Positions 46,906 through 58,349 are shown, counted from the stretch's first letter. The stretch is 64,000 nt of DNA from Burkholderiales bacterium (GCA_021414305.1 JAIOOS010000010.1:154543-218542), one strand, 5' to 3'. Numbers and translations: made by a program. The notes: generated by a model from the sequence alone, not told the origin.

Positions 46906-49900
46906 CTAGACCAGCACCCGCTCGATCCCGCCCTCGTTGGCGAGCTCCACGTACTCGGGCATCCAGTCGTCGCCGAGGATCCGGTTGGCCATCTCGACGA
47001 CGATGTAGTCGGCCTCGAGCAGGCCGTTGGCGAGGTCGCCCTTGTAGCGCTGCAGGCCCTGCAGGCAGCTCGGGCACGAGGTCAGGATCTTCAGGTTGGC
47101 CTTCGGCGACTCGGCCGGCGCGGTCACCGCGATCATCGAGCGCAGCACCGCCTCGTCCTTGCGCAGCTCCTCTTCCTTGCGAAAGCGCACCTGCGTCGCG
47201 ATGTCGGGCCGGGTGATGCCGAAGGTGCCGCTCTCGCCGCAGCAGCGCTCGCTCTTCTTCACGTTCTCGCCGACCAGCGCCTTCACCGTCAGGAGCGGCT
47301 CGCGCAGCTTCATCGGGCTGTGGCAGGGGTCGTGGAAGAGATAGCCGGGGCCGGCGGCGTCGGGCCCGCTCGGCCCGCCGAGCGTGATGCCCTTCTCCAG
47401 CAGGAACTCGTGGATGTCGATGATCCGCGAGCCCGGGAAGATCTCCTCGAACTTGTACCCCTGGAGCTGGTCGTAGCAGGTGCCGCAGCTCACGACCACG
47501 GTCTTGATGTCGAGGTAGTTCAGGGTGTTGGCGACGCGGTGGAACAGAACCCGGTTGTCGGTGATGATCTTCTCCGCCTTGTCATAGTCGCCCGAGCCGC
47601 GCTGCGGATAGCCGCAGCACAGGTAGCCCGGCGGCAGCACGGTCTGCACGCCGGCGTGCCAGAGCATCGCCTGCGTCGCCAGGCCGACCTGCGAGAACAG
47701 CCGCTCCGAGCCGCAGCCCGGAAAGTAGAAGACGGCCTCGGTATCGGCGTTGGTCGTCTTCGGGTTGCGGATGATCGGAACGTAGTCCTTGTCCTCGATG
47801 TCGAGCAGCGCCCGCGCGGTCTTGTTCGGCAGCCCGCCCGGCATCTTCTTGTTGATGAAGTGGATCACCTGCTCCTTGAGCGGCGTCCTGCCCACGGTCG
47901 AGCGCGGCGCCGCGGTCTGCTTGTTGGCCAGGCCGCGCAGGAAGTTGTTGGCCGCGCGCTGCGCCTTGAAGCCGATGTCGACCATCGCCGCGCGCATCAC
48001 CTTGATCGTCTCCGGCTGCGTCGCGTTGAGGAAGAACATCGCCGCCGCGTTGGCCGGGCGGAACGACTTCTGCCCCATCTTGCGCAGCAGGTTGCGCATG
48101 TTCATCGACACGTCGCCGAAGTCGATGTCCACCGGGCACGGCGCCAGGCACTTGTGGCACACGGTGCAGTGGTCGGCGACGTCCTCGAACTCCTCCCAGT
48201 GCTTGATCGAGATGCCGCGCCGCGTCTGCTCCTCGTAGAGGAAGGCCTCGACCAGCAGCGAGGTGGCGAGGATCTTGTTGCGCGGGCTGTACAGCAGGTT
48301 GGCGCGCGGCACGTGGGTGGTGCAGACCGGCTTGCACTTGCCGCAGCGCAGGCAGTCCTTGATCGAGTTGGCGATCTCGCCGATGTCGCTCTGCTGCATG
48401 ATCAGCGACTCGTGGCCCATCAGGCCGAAGCTCGGCGTGTAGGCGTTGGTCAGGTCGGCATGGAGCGGGCCCTCGCCCTCGGCCGCCGCCGGTGCGCCGC
48501 CGCGCAGGAGCTTGCCCTTGTTGAAGCGGCCTTCGGGGTCGACCCGCTGCTTGTAGTCGGCGAAGGCGGCGAGCTCGTCGTCGGTCACGAACTCGAGCTT
48601 GGTGATGCCGATGCCGTGCTCGCCCGAGATCACGCCGTCGAGGTGGCGCGCCAGCCGCATGATCCGCGCCACCGCGGCGTGCGCGCTCTGCAGCATCTCG
48701 TAGTTGTCGCTGTTGACCGGGATGTTGGTGTGCACGTTGCCGTCGCCGGCGTGCATGTGCAGGGCGATCCAGACGCGACCCTTCAGGACCTCGGCGTGGA
48801 GGCGCTGGCACTCGTCGACGATCGGCTTCAGCGCCGCGCCGGCGAAGATCGATTGCAGCGGCGCGCGGATCTGCGTCTTCCACGAGGCGCGAAGGGTGTG
48901 GTCCTGGAGGAGGGAGAAGGTGCTGCGCGTTGCACCCTCACCCTGGCCCTCTCCCGCAAGCGGGAGAGGGGACCCACCTGCTCCCTCTCCCGCTTGCGGG
49001 AGAGGGCTGGGGTGAGGGTGATCAAGGTTCGCGAGCCAGCCGCGCCACAGGCCCCCCACCTCGCGCAGCAGCGCCAGCGCCTGCTGCACCCGGTCCTCGA
49101 GCAGCTCGGCCGAGGCGATCTCGCCGGCGTCGTCGCTCTTGCCGAGCGGCAGGTGGCCGGAGGCGAAGAAGGCTTCGAGGCGCTCGACCAGGGCCAGCTT
49201 GTTCGCCAGGCTGAGCTCGATGTTGATGCGCTCGATGCCTTCGGTGTACTCGCCCATCCGCGGCAGCGGGATGACGACGTCCTCGTTGATCTTGAAGGCG
49301 TTGGTGTGCTTGCTGATCGCCGCAGTGCGCTTGCGGTCGAGCCAGAATTTCTTGCGCGCATCGGCGCTGACGGCAACGAAGCCCTCGCCGCCGCGCGCGT
49401 TGGCGATGCGCACCACCTCGCTCGTGGCCCGCGCCACCGCGTCGGCGTCGTCGCCGACGATGTCGCCGAAGAGCGCCATCTTGGGCAGGCCGCCGCGCTT
49501 GCTCTTGGTGGCGTAGCCCACCGCCTTGAGGTAGCGGTCGTCGAGGTGCTCGAGGCCGGCGAGCAGCACCCGCGACCCCGGCGCCGCCTTCGCCGCCAGT
49601 TCGAACAGGTAGTCGCGGATCTCGACGATCGAGGGCACCGCGTCCTTGGCGTTGCCGAAGAACTCGAGGCAGACGGTGCGCACGTGGTCGGGCATCCTGT
49701 GCACGATCCAGCGCGCCGAGGTGATCAGTCCGTCGCAGCCTTCCTTCTGGATGCCGGGCAGGCCGGCGAGGAACTTGTCGGTGACGTCCTTGCCGAGCCC
49801 TTCCTTCCTGAACACGGCGCCGGGGATGTCGAGCCGCTCGGTGCGCTCGACCTTCTTGCCGCCGGCGTCGAAGTACTTGAGCTCGAAGCTCGCCGTCGGC

Positions 49901-50943
49901 GCGTCGTGGATCTTGCCGAGGTTGTGACCGATGCGGGTCACCTCGAGCCACTTGGCCTCGGGCGTGACCATGCGCCAGGAGGCGAGGTTGTCGAGCGCGG
50001 TGCCCCAGAGCACCGCCTTCTTGCCGCCGGCGTTCATGGCGACGTTGCCGCCGATGCACGAGGCCTCGGCCGAGGTGGGGTCGACGGCGAAGACGAAGCC
50101 GCCGCGCTCGGCCGCATCGGCGACGCGCTGGGTGACGACGCCCGCTTCGCTCCAGATCGTCGCCACGGTGCCCTCGACGCCGGGCAGTGCGACCTGCTCG
50201 ACTTCGGTCATCGCCTCGAGCTTTTCGGTGTTGATGACCGCGCTCGCCCAGGTGAGCGGGATCGCGCCGCCGGTGTAGCCGGTGCCGCCGCCGCGCGGAA
50301 TGATCGTCAGGCCGAGCTCGATGCAGCCCGCCACCAGCGCCGCCATCTCCGCTTCGGTATCGGGGGTGAGAACGACGAATGGGTACTCGACCCGCCAGTC
50401 GGTGGCGTCGGTGACGTGGGAAACGCGCGACAGGCCGTCGAACTTGATGTTGTCCTTGGCGGTCACGCGCGCGAGCCGGCGCACGGTGCGCTTGCGCAGG
50501 TCCCAGACGGCGCGGAACTGCGCCGCGAACGCGTCGACCGCGTCGCGCGAGAGCTGCAGCAGCTCGCCGACCACGGCGTCGCGCGCCGGGTCGGTCTCGG
50601 GCGTGCGGCGCTTTTCCACCTCGCCCAGGCGATGCTGCAGCGCCTCGATCAACTGCGCGCGCCGGCGCGGGTTGTCGAGCATGTCGTCCTGCAGGTAGGG
50701 GTTGCGCTGCACCACCCAGATGTCGCCCAGCACCTCGTACAGCATGCGCGCCGAACGGCCGGTGCGGCGCTCGCTGCGCAGCAGGCCCAGCACCTCCCAG
50801 GCTCGCGGCCCGAGCAGGCGGATGACGATCTCGCGGTCGGAAAACGAGGTGTAGTTGTAGGGAATCTCGCGCAGCCGCGGCGCGGCCGCGGCTGCGCCGG
50901 AATCGTCGTCGGCGAGGCGGGTCAGCGGCAGCGGTGCATTCAT
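46906..50943 (-). CDS. DUF3683/FAD-linked oxidase/Fe-S/CCG giant oxidoreductase
   Basis: The product is 1345 aa from ATG 50943. Order: DUF3683 region (~25-150), FAD-binding PCMH domain with [12 protein letters not shown] (~180-330), FAD-oxidase C-terminal domain (~400-780), two ferredoxin clusters ([11 protein letters not shown] near 865 and [14 protein letters not shown] near 925), and two CCG Cys-rich domains with CCGYPQRG and CCGESGTFG. This is the architecture of D-lactate/glycolate-type dehydrogenases fused to their Fe-S subunit, passing electrons to the quinone pool. A palindromic repeat (48933-49020) is read in frame as residues ~642-670, adding a Gly/Pro-rich loop. Substrate is not settled. 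Confidence 0.88.
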   Translation of the reverse strand: MNAPLPLTRLADDDSGAAAAAPRLREIPYNYTSFSDREIVIRLLGPRAWEVLGLLRSERRTGRSARMLYEVLGDIWVVQRNPYLQDDMLDNPRRRAQLIEALQHRLGEVEKRRTPETDPARDAVVGELLQLSRDAVDAFAAQFRAVWDLRKRTVRRLARVTAKDNIKFDGLSRVSHVTDATDWRVEYPFVVLTPDTEAEMAALVAGCIELGLTIIPRGGGTGYTGGAIPLTWASAVINTEKLEAMTEVEQVALPGVEGTVATIWSEAGVVTQRVADAAERGGFVFAVDPTSAEASCIGGNVAMNAGGKKAVLWGTALDNLASWRMVTPEAKWLEVTRIGHNLGKIHDAPTASFELKYFDAGGKKVERTERLDIPGAVFRKEGLGKDVTDKFLAGLPGIQKEGCDGLITSARWIVHRMPDHVRTVCLEFFGNAKDAVPSIVEIRDYLFELAAKAAPGSRVLLAGLEHLDDRYLKAVGYATKSKRGGLPKMALFGDIVGDDADAVARATSEVVRIANARGGEGFVAVSADARKKFWLDRKRTAAISKHTNAFKINEDVVIPLPRMGEYTEGIERINIELSLANKLALVERLEAFFASGHLPLGKSDDAGEIASAELLEDRVQQALALLREVGGLWRGWLANLDHPHPSPLPQAGEGAGGSPLPLAGEGQGEGATRSTFSLLQDHTLRASWKTQIRAPLQSIFAGAALKPIVDECQRLHAEVLKGRVWIALHMHAGDGNVHTNIPVNSDNYEMLQSAHAAVARIMRLARHLDGVISGEHGIGITKLEFVTDDELAAFADYKQRVDPEGRFNKGKLLRGGAPAAAEGEGPLHADLTNAYTPSFGLMGHESLIMQQSDIGEIANSIKDCLRCGKCKPVCTTHVPRANLLYSPRNKILATSLLVEAFLYEEQTRRGISIKHWEEFEDVADHCTVCHKCLAPCPVDIDFGDVSMNMRNLLRKMGQKSFRPANAAAMFFLNATQPETIKVMRAAMVDIGFKAQRAANNFLRGLANKQTAAPRSTVGRTPLKEQVIHFINKKMPGGLPNKTARALLDIEDKDYVPIIRNPKTTNADTEAVFYFPGCGSERLFSQVGLATQAMLWHAGVQTVLPPGYLCCGYPQRGSGDYDKAEKIITDNRVLFHRVANTLNYLDIKTVVVSCGTCYDQLQGYKFEEIFPGSRIIDIHEFLLEKGITLGGPSGPDAAGPGYLFHDPCHSPMKLREPLLTVKALVGENVKKSERCCGESGTFGITRPDIATQVRFRKEEELRKDEAVLRSMIAVTAPAESPKANLKILTSCPSCLQGLQRYKGDLANGLLEADYIVVEMANRILGDDWMPEYVELANEGGIERVLV
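48933..49020. repeat. Palindromic repeat element inserted in frame in a coding gene
   Basis: There are two 38-bp arms (48933-48970 and 48983-49020) separated by 12 bp and complementary except for two positions. Each arm itself contains the perfect hairpin CCCTCTCCCGC-AA-GCGGGAGAGGG. The element begins CACCCTCACCC and ends GGGTGAGGGTG. This is the look of the dispersed intergenic repeats common in proteobacterial genomes. Here it lies inside the DUF3683 oxidoreductase gene, keeps the frame open and encodes a segment with [10 protein letters not shown] and SPLPLAGEG. Confidence 0.85.
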
Positions 50944-51089
50944 GGTTCGGGCGGTGCCGCCGGGGGAGGCAAGGGCGCGGGGCATCCTACCGCAGTGCAG
51001 CAAAACGGGCTGCGCTGCACCGGCGCCGGGGCTGCGTGCGGCGGGTATTCCCGCTTGCCCGGCAAGTGCGACGCGCGCGATAAACGCGG

Positions 51090-51109
51090 CTGTCACGGGC
51101 GGCTGTAAC
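51090..51109 (+). promoter_or_regulatory. Direct repeats resembling a PhoB site upstream of ugpB
   Basis: CGGCTGTCAC and CGGCTGTAAC are directly repeated, with CTGTCAC starting at 51090 and CTGTAAC at 51103. Pho boxes consist of CTGTCAT-like direct repeats, but with an 11-bp period; here the period is 13 bp, so the match is imperfect. The position, 48 bp before the ugpB start, and phosphate control of ugp in E. coli make it worth noting. Confidence 0.3.
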
Positions 51110-51156
51110 AATCGCGCCGCCTCGCGCATTCCGCGCCCTCAATTCACGGAGTCGTC

Positions 51157-52470
51157 ATGAAGTCGAAGTTCCTGGTCTCGTGCTCGCTTGCCGCACTGGT
51201 CGCCGTCGCGACCCCGGCGCAGGCACAGGTGGAAATCCAGTGGTGGCACGCGATGGGAGGACAGCTCGGCGAGTGGGTCAACGACCTGGCCAAGGGCTAC
51301 AACGAGAGCCAGAAGGAATACAAGGTCACGGCGACCTTCAAGGGCAGCTACCCCGAGACGCTGACCGCCGGCATCGCCGCTTTCCGCGCCGGCAACGCCC
51401 CCGACATCCTGCAGGTGTTCGAGGTCGGCACCGCCACCATGATGGCGAGCAAGGGCGCGATCGTGCCGGTCGGCAAGGTGATGAAGGACTCGGGCCTGAA
51501 GTTCGATCAGGCCGCCTTCGTACCGGCCGTCGCCGGCTACTACACGGCGCCGAACGGGCAGATGCTGAGCATGCCGTTCAACAGCTCGACGACGATCTTC
51601 TATTACAACAAGGACGCCTTCAAGGCGGCCGGCCTCGACCCGAACAACCCGCCCAAGACCTGGGCCGAGGTCGCGCTCGCCGCCGCCAAGCTCAAGGCGA
51701 GCGGCCAGGCCTGCCCGTTCACCACCAGCTGGATCAGCTGGACCCAGCTCGAGAGCTTCTCCGCCTGGCACAACGTGGAGTTCGCGACCAAGGGCAACGG
51801 CATGAACGGTACCGATGCCCGGCTGACTTTCAACACGCCGCTGCATGTGCGCCACATCCAGGACCTGGAGAACATGGCCAAGCAGGGCCTGTTCATCTAC
51901 AAGGGCCGCGACAACAAGGCCGACACGACCTTCCCCTCCGGCGAGTGCGCCATGATCACCGGCTCGGCCGGCCTGCTCGGCGCGATCAAGAAGAACGCCA
52001 AGTTCGACTTCGGCGTCGCCCAGCTGCCCTACTACCAGGACGTGGCCGGCGCGCCGCAGAACACGGTGATCGGCGGCGCGAGCCTGTGGGTGATGTCCGG
52101 CAAGACGCCCGAGCACTACAAGGGGGTCGCCTCGTTCTTCAACTATCTCTCCAGCCCCGAAGTGCAGGCGGCGAGCCACAAGCGCACCGGCTACCTGCCG
52201 ATCACCACCGCGGCGTTCAAGCTGACCGAGCAGAGCGGCTTCTACAAGCAGAACCCCGGCGCCGACGTGGCGGTGACGCAGATGATCCGCAAGACCACCG
52301 ACAAGTCGCGCGGCATCCGGCTCGGCAACTTCCTGCAGATCCGCTCGATCATCGACGAGGAGCTCGAGCAGGTGTGGGCGGGCAAGGCCGGCGCGAAGGA
52401 AGCGCTCGACAAGGCCGTGCTGCGCGGCAACGAGCAGCTCGCCAAGTTCCAGGCGGCGAACAAGTCCTGA
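51157..52470 (+). CDS. ugpB: sn-Glycerol-3-phosphate ABC transporter binding protein UgpB
   Basis: The product is 437 aa. The signal peptide ends at TPAQAQ (about residue 24). The mature start VEIQWWHAMGGQLGEWVNDLAKGYNESQ is diagnostic of UgpB. It continues with FRAGNAPDILQVFEVGTATMM, MPFNSSTTIFYYNKDAFKAAGLDP and TGSAGLLGAIK. This periplasmic receptor binds glycerol-3-phosphate and glycerophosphodiesters. It is the first gene of a complete ugpBAEC-ugpQ operon. A CACGGAGTCGTC precedes the ATG. Confidence 0.96.
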   Translation: MKSKFLVSCSLAALVAVATPAQAQVEIQWWHAMGGQLGEWVNDLAKGYNESQKEYKVTATFKGSYPETLTAGIAAFRAGNAPDILQVFEVGTATMMASKGAIVPVGKVMKDSGLKFDQAAFVPAVAGYYTAPNGQMLSMPFNSSTTIFYYNKDAFKAAGLDPNNPPKTWAEVALAAAKLKASGQACPFTTSWISWTQLESFSAWHNVEFATKGNGMNGTDARLTFNTPLHVRHIQDLENMAKQGLFIYKGRDNKADTTFPSGECAMITGSAGLLGAIKKNAKFDFGVAQLPYYQDVAGAPQNTVIGGASLWVMSGKTPEHYKGVASFFNYLSSPEVQAASHKRTGYLPITTAAFKLTEQSGFYKQNPGADVAVTQMIRKTTDKSRGIRLGNFLQIRSIIDEELEQVWAGKAGAKEALDKAVLRGNEQLAKFQAANKS

Positions 52471-52499
52471 GCGTACTTCTCGCGTCGTCCTGACCCGAC

Positions 52500-53387
52500 G
52501 TGGCCGCCGAAAAGCGCGTCGTCTTCCGCTCTACCTGGCTTCCTTGGGCGCTGCTCGCGCCCCAGGTCGCCATCATCGGCGTCTTCTTCTTCTGGCCGGC
52601 GGCGCAGGCGGTGCTGCAGTCGTTCCAGCAGCAGGACGCGTTCGGCACGAGCGTCAGCTGGGTCGGGCTCGAAAACTTCGCCAATCTCTTTGCCGACCCG
52701 GCCTACCTCGAGTCGTTCAAGACGACGGCGATCTTCTCGATCTCGGTAGCCGTGCTGGGCATTGCCCTCTCGCTGCTGCTCGCGGTCTTCGCCGACCGGG
52801 TGATCAAGGGCGCGCTCGCCTACAAGACGCTGCTGATCTGGCCGTATGCGGTGGCGCCGGCAGTGGCGGGCGTGCTCTGGCTGTTCATGTTCGCGCCCAG
52901 CATCGGCGTCGTGTCGTATGCGCTGAAGAAGAGCGGCATCCAGTGGAACCACCTGCTGAATGGCAACCAGGCGATGCTGCTGATCGTGATGGCTGCGGTC
53001 TGGAAGCAGATCTCCTACAACTTCCTGTTCTTCCTCGCCGGCCTGAGCTCCATTCCGAAGTCGTTGATCGAGGCGGCGGCGATCGATGGCGCCGGGCCGT
53101 GGCGGCGCTTCTGGACGATCGTCTTCCCGCTGCTCTCGCCGACCACGTTCTTCCTGCTCGTCATCAACATCGTCTACGCGTTCTTCGACACCTTCGGCAT
53201 CGTCGACGCGGCCACCGAGGGCGGCCCCGGCAAGGACACCTCGATCCTCGTCTACAAGGTCTACTACGACGGTTTCAAGGCACTCGATCTCGGCGGCTCG
53301 GCGGCGCAGTCGGTCGTGTTGATGATCATCGTCGTGGTGCTCACCGTCGCCCAGTTCAAGTTCGTCGAGAAGAAGGTGAACTACTGA
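52500..53387 (+). CDS. ugpA: sn-Glycerol-3-phosphate ABC transporter permease UgpA
   Basis: The product is 295 aa with six hydrophobic helices, probably starting at GTG 52500 (29 bp after the ugpB stop). It contains the binding-protein-dependent permease EAA loop: [27 protein letters not shown]. It also has the UgpA-typical [25 protein letters not shown]. It pairs with UgpE to form the membrane channel. The stop is 1 bp before the ugpE ATG. Confidence 0.95.
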   Translation: MAAEKRVVFRSTWLPWALLAPQVAIIGVFFFWPAAQAVLQSFQQQDAFGTSVSWVGLENFANLFADPAYLESFKTTAIFSISVAVLGIALSLLLAVFADRVIKGALAYKTLLIWPYAVAPAVAGVLWLFMFAPSIGVVSYALKKSGIQWNHLLNGNQAMLLIVMAAVWKQISYNFLFFLAGLSSIPKSLIEAAAIDGAGPWRRFWTIVFPLLSPTTFFLLVINIVYAFFDTFGIVDAATEGGPGKDTSILVYKVYYDGFKALDLGGSAAQSVVLMIIVVVLTVAQFKFVEKKVNY

Positions 53388-53388
53388 G

Positions 53389-54239
53389 ATGGTCGAGCGG
53401 CGCCCTCTGCTGACCTTCTTCACCCACGCCATCCTCCTGGTCGGCGTGGCGATCGTTGCCTTTCCGGTCTACCTGACCTTCGTCGCCTCGACCCACACCG
53501 CCGAGGAGATCGTCCAGGCGCCGATGCCGCTGCTGCCGGGCGACCAGTTCTGGCACAACTACACGGCCGCATTCACGGGCTCGGAAAAGGGGCCCGGCTC
53601 GGGCGCCCCGGTGGGGCGGATGATGTGGGTGAGCCTGGTCTCGGCGCTCGTGATTTCGCTCGGCAAGATCGCGATCTCGCTGCTCTCGGCCTTCGCGATC
53701 GTCTACTTCCGCTTTCCGCTGCGGATGTTCTTCTTCTGGGCGGTGTTCCTTACCCTGATGCTGCCGGTGGAGGTGCGCATCTTCCCCACCTACAAGGTCG
53801 TCTCCGACCTCGGCATGCTGAACAGCTACGCGGGCCTCACGATCCCGCTGATCGCCTCGGCGACGGCGACCTTCCTGTTCCGCCAGTTCTTCCTCACCGT
53901 GCCCGACGAGCTGGTCGAGGCGGCACGGGTCGACGGCGCCGGGCCGATGCGCTTCTTCAAGGACGTGCTGGTGCCGCTTTCGGCGACCTCGATCGCCGCG
54001 CTCTTCGTCATCCAGTTCATCTACGGCTGGAACCAGTACCTCTGGCCGCTGCTCGTGACCACCGAAGAATCGATGTACCCGGTGGTCATCGGCATCAAGC
54101 GGATGATCAGCGGCGGCGACTCCGCCCAGCTGTGGAATCTCGTCATGGCCACCGCGATCCTGGCGATGATTCCGCCGGCCCTGGTGGTCATGCTCATGCA
54201 GAAATGGTTCGTCAAGGGCCTCGTGGACACGGAAAAGTA

Positions 54240-54240
<1 letters not shown>
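53389..54240 (+). CDS. ugpE: sn-Glycerol-3-phosphate ABC transporter permease UgpE
   Basis: The product is 283 aa with six membrane helices. Its EAA loop reads [25 protein letters not shown]. The N-terminus ([29 protein letters not shown]) and the [28 protein letters not shown] region are typical of UgpE. Its TAA shares one base with the ugpC ATG (TAATG), so translation of the two is coupled. Confidence 0.95.
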
Positions 54241-55316
<1,076 letters not shown>

Positions 55317-55335
55317 GCCGGGTTCGCGCGCAACG

Positions 55336-56067
55336 ATGGCGCCCTGGCCCTACCCGCGCTGGGTCGCGCACCGCGGGGCCGGCAAGCTGGCGCCGGAGAA
55401 CACGCTCGCGGCGTTTCGCCTCGGCGCGAGCCACGGCTACCGGGCGTTCGAATGCGACGTCAAGCTCTCGGCCGACGGCGTCCCCTTTCTCCTCCACGAC
55501 GCGACCCTGCAGCGCACCACCAGCGGCCACGGCCGCGCCGCCGACCTGCGCTGGAGCGAGCTCTCGCGGCTCGACGCCGGCGCCTGGCACAGCCGGGCGT
55601 TCGCGGGCGAGCCGCCGGCCTCGCTCGAAGGCATCGCCGCCTTCTGCCTGACGAACGGCCACGCGCTCAACATCGAGATCAAGCCGACGCCGGGCAGCGA
55701 AGCCGAGACCGGCCGCGTTGTCGCCGAAGAGGCGACGCGGCTCTGGCGGGGTGCGGCGCTGCCGCCGCTCTTCAGCTCGTTCCAGCCCGAGGCGCTCGCC
55801 GCCGCCCAGGCCGCCGCCCCCGACATCCCGCGCGCCCTCCTGCTCGACAGCCTGCGCAGCGGCTGGCTCGACGAGGCGAAGGCGCTGGGCTGCGTTGCCG
55901 TCGTCACCGGCTATCCGGTGATGGACGCCGGCGTGCGCGCGCAACTGCATGCCGCCGGCCTGCGCGCCCTCGTCTACACCGTGAACGACCCGGCCGAAGC
56001 GCAGCGACTCGCGGCGATCGGCATCGACGCGATCATCACCGACGCTGTCGACCGGTTCTCGCCCTAG
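55336..56067 (+). CDS. ugpQ: Glycerophosphodiester phosphodiesterase UgpQ
   Basis: The product is 243 aa without signal peptide, so cytoplasmic. GDPD motifs: VAHRGAGKLAPENTLAAF (His, Arg, Glu), FECDVKLSADGVPFLLHDATLQRTT (Glu, Asp, His), then LNIEIKPTPG (Glu, Lys) and YTVNDPAEAQRLAAIGIDAIITD. It hydrolyses glycerophosphodiesters imported by UgpBAEC to glycerol-3-phosphate and an alcohol. It lies 19 bp after ugpC on the same strand and completes the operon. Confidence 0.93.
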   Translation: MAPWPYPRWVAHRGAGKLAPENTLAAFRLGASHGYRAFECDVKLSADGVPFLLHDATLQRTTSGHGRAADLRWSELSRLDAGAWHSRAFAGEPPASLEGIAAFCLTNGHALNIEIKPTPGSEAETGRVVAEEATRLWRGAALPPLFSSFQPEALAAAQAAAPDIPRALLLDSLRSGWLDEAKALGCVAVVTGYPVMDAGVRAQLHAAGLRALVYTVNDPAEAQRLAAIGIDAIITDAVDRFSP

Positions 56068-56103
56068 ACCCGGGGCTGCGGAACACGCGGGGCGGCGCGA
56101 CCG

Positions 56104-56706
56104 CTAGGCCGCGTCGGCGCCGAACGGCTCCTCCGCGCCCCGCACACGGGCATAGACCCGCGTGCTGCGCGGCTCGCCGCGCGGATTGACCGCGTCGAAG
56201 CGGAGCAGCGCCTCGAGCGTGAAGCCGGCTCGCTCGGCGACCTTCCAGCTGCGCTCGTTGTTGTCGTCCATGCGCAGCTCGACCCGGCGCGCGCCGAGCG
56301 AGTCGAAGGCCATCCGCGCCATCGCCCGGGCCGCCTCGGTGACGATGCCGCGCCCTTCGCAGCCGGTCTTGCGCCAATAGCCGATCTCGAACCGGCGCAG
56401 GCCCCAATCGATGCGGTGCAGGCCGGTGCCGCCGAGCAGCTCGCCCTCCTGGCCGTCGGCCTCGCGGGCGAAGATCAGGAACACGAAGTCCTCGCGCAGC
56501 AGGAACCTGGCCTGCTGGCGCCGGCAGTTGGCCTCGGATTCATCGACGCTCAGGCCCGAGCCGGCCCACGGCAGCCACGGGCCGAGCTCCTCGAGCGAGG
56601 CGTGAACCGCGGCGTTGACGACCGGCCCGTCGCCGCGCCGCGGACAGCGCAGGACGAGGTTCTCGGTCTCGATCCGCTCGGGAACCTCCAACAGCAAGGG
56701 ATCCAT
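56104..56706 (-). CDS. GNAT acetyltransferase (RimJ/RimL type)
   Basis: The product is 200 aa from ATG 56706; the frame upstream of it shadows the MFS gene. It shows the RimJ/RimL pattern: IETENLVLRCPRRGDGPVVNAAV, then FLIFAREADGQEGELLGGTGLHRID. These are followed by RFEIGYWRKTGCEGRGIVTEAARAMARMAF (acetyl-CoA pyrophosphate loop) and RVELRMDDNNERSWKVAERAGF. It probably acetylates a protein N-terminus or a small amine. It starts 26 bp after the MFS gene, so they are co-transcribed. Confidence 0.85.
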   Translation of the reverse strand: MDPLLLEVPERIETENLVLRCPRRGDGPVVNAAVHASLEELGPWLPWAGSGLSVDESEANCRRQQARFLLREDFVFLIFAREADGQEGELLGGTGLHRIDWGLRRFEIGYWRKTGCEGRGIVTEAARAMARMAFDSLGARRVELRMDDNNERSWKVAERAGFTLEALLRFDAVNPRGEPRSTRVYARVRGAEEPFGADAA

Positions 56707-56732
56707 GCTCGCTCCTCCTCCGCCTACTCTAC

Positions 56733-58091
56733 TCAGGTCACTGCGGGTTGCGGCCGCACATCCGCCTCCGCACCCAGCCACTCGGATTCGCGCTCGGGCT
56801 CGGGCAGGCTCTTCAGGTTGCGGATCACGTCGAGCCGCAGCGCCGCCACCGCGAGCAGCAGCGCGCCGCAGCCCGCCACCGCCAGCGAAGTGCGCAGGCC
56901 CGAGTGCTCGCCCAGCCAGCCGCCGAGCAAGGCGCCCGGCCCGGCGGGGATCAGGATCAGCCAGCGCATGGTGCTCGTCATCCGCCCGAGCAGCGGCGCC
57001 GGTGTCACCGACTGGCGCAGGGCCAGGAAGTTGATGAAGATCAGCACCGCGCCGGTGGAGAACATCATCAGCGTGCCGGTGAACGCGGCCACGCCCCAGG
57101 CGTTGGCCGGCGCGACCGAAAGCAGCAGCCAGCCGGCGCCGCAGATCGCGATGCCGAGCACGAGGCTGGGCCCCGGACCGAGGCGCCGGCTGATGCGGTT
57201 GCCGAAGACGCTGGCCAGGATCGTGCCCACGCCCATCGCCGTGTAGCTGAGGCCGATCGCCTGCTCCGAGAGGCCGAGGGTGCGGGTCGCGAACAGGATC
57301 TGGACCACCAGCGCCGCGTGGTGGCAGGCCTGCCAGCTGCCGACCACCAAGGCCAGCGCGATCAGCAGCCGATGCCGCGCGACGAAGCGAACGCCCGCCT
57401 TGAGGTCGGCCCAGAACAAGGCCATCGCCGTGCCTTCGCCGCCCGGCCGCGCCGGCTGCTCGTGGATCGCGACGCCGCGCAGGATCGCCGCCGAGATCGA
57501 GACCAGCACCGCGTCGACCAGCAGCGCGAGCGGTGCACCGACGACCTTGATCAGCGCCCCGGCGAGCCCAGGCCCGGCGACCTCGGCGCCGGAACTGGCG
57601 AGCGCGTTCTTCGCATGCGCCTCCACCAGTCGCTCGCGCGGAACGACCTGGGTGAGGACGATCTGCGCGGCGCTGCCGGCCACCGTGTAGACGGTGCCGA
57701 TCACCAGGCCGACGACGTACAGCCAGCCGATCGTCAACCAGCCGGCCCACCAGGCGACCGGCACGCTCGCGACCGAGAGGCCGATCATGATTTCGCCGAC
57801 GATGTACACGGGCAGCTTGCGAACGCGGTCGAGCCAGACGCCCGCCGGCAGCGAGAACAGCACGAACGGCACGATCTCCATTGCCGTGAGCAGACCCATC
57901 TGCGTCGGCGTCGCTTGCAGCAGCACCGCCGCCGTGAGGGGCAAGGCGAGCATCGTCACCTGCCCGCCGAAGGAGCTGATGAGGATCGAGGTCCACAGCC
58001 GCCGGTAGGCGAGGTCGCGCAGCAGGTCGTCGGCGGGAAGCCAGCGCCGCTTCGGCAGGATCCTTCTGGTCGTTTTCAAAAGCCAGCTCAT
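56733..58091 (-). CDS. MFS transporter, DHA3-like exporter
   Basis: The product is 452 aa with about twelve hydrophobic helices. RRLWTSILISSFGGQVTMLALPLTAAVLLQ and FSLPAGVWLDRVRKLPVYIVGE (motif A between helices 2 and 3) are typical of DHA3 transporters, which include macrolide exporters and EntS-like siderophore exporters. The N-terminal ~30 residues are basic and cytoplasmic. A short ORF with a hairpin behind it lies upstream and might be a leader peptide. A GNAT gene follows. Substrate is unknown; a drug or siderophore is plausible. Confidence 0.85.
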   Translation of the reverse strand: MSWLLKTTRRILPKRRWLPADDLLRDLAYRRLWTSILISSFGGQVTMLALPLTAAVLLQATPTQMGLLTAMEIVPFVLFSLPAGVWLDRVRKLPVYIVGEIMIGLSVASVPVAWWAGWLTIGWLYVVGLVIGTVYTVAGSAAQIVLTQVVPRERLVEAHAKNALASSGAEVAGPGLAGALIKVVGAPLALLVDAVLVSISAAILRGVAIHEQPARPGGEGTAMALFWADLKAGVRFVARHRLLIALALVVGSWQACHHAALVVQILFATRTLGLSEQAIGLSYTAMGVGTILASVFGNRISRRLGPGPSLVLGIAICGAGWLLLSVAPANAWGVAAFTGTLMMFSTGAVLIFINFLALRQSVTPAPLLGRMTSTMRWLILIPAGPGALLGGWLGEHSGLRTSLAVAGCGALLLAVAALRLDVIRNLKSLPEPERESEWLGAEADVRPQPAVT

Positions 58092-58189
58092 GGCTTCACC
58101 TTCTTCTTTCCAACAACCACCACGGGAGGCGGCTTCGCGGGCCGGGGTAGGGCCCAGGCAGCGGAAAAAACGAGGGATGGATCGATTCT

Positions 58190-58209
58190 TCCGCTGATCT
58201 CTCAGCGGA
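58190..58209 (-). promoter_or_regulatory. Perfect hairpin in the MFS leader
   Basis: TCCGCTGA at 58190-58197, a tetraloop 58198-58201, and its exact complement TCAGCGGA at 58202-58209. On the minus strand the loop is GAGA, a GNRA tetraloop. It sits between the 37-aa ORF and the MFS start, about 100 bp upstream of the latter, with no U-tract directly after it. Confidence 0.4.
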
Positions 58210-58235
58210 CTTCGATACGAAGGGAGCCGAGAGGA

Positions 58236-58349
58236 CTAGATCGGGGCGCGGAGCGCGCCGCCGGAACGCGGTGCCATGCCATTGCGCACGGCCCACGACC
58301 CGACAACGCCGAAGGCGCCGTGGATGCTGGGTTTGCGTGGCTGGGTCAT
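58236..58349 (-). CDS. Possible leader peptide, 37 aa
   Basis: The ORF starts at ATG 58349 (MTQPRKPSIHGAFGVVGSW) and ends at 58236, 144 bp before the MFS start on the same strand. It is basic and Gly-rich with no membrane helix. The ribosome site is weak. Drug exporters of the DHA3 type are often controlled by short translated leaders, which is the only argument for it besides the following hairpin. It may be a chance ORF. Confidence 0.3.
   Translation of the reverse strand: MTQPRKPSIHGAFGVVGSWAVRNGMAPRSGGALRAPI

Noticed and set aside
46711..51108. A very long open frame on the plus strand opposite the large oxidoreductase
   Set aside because: It is composed of Arg/His/Ala-rich low-complexity sequence typical of the antisense of GC-rich genes, while the minus strand has recognisable domains. 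The same holds for long antisense frames at 12575-16171 and 34171-37449.
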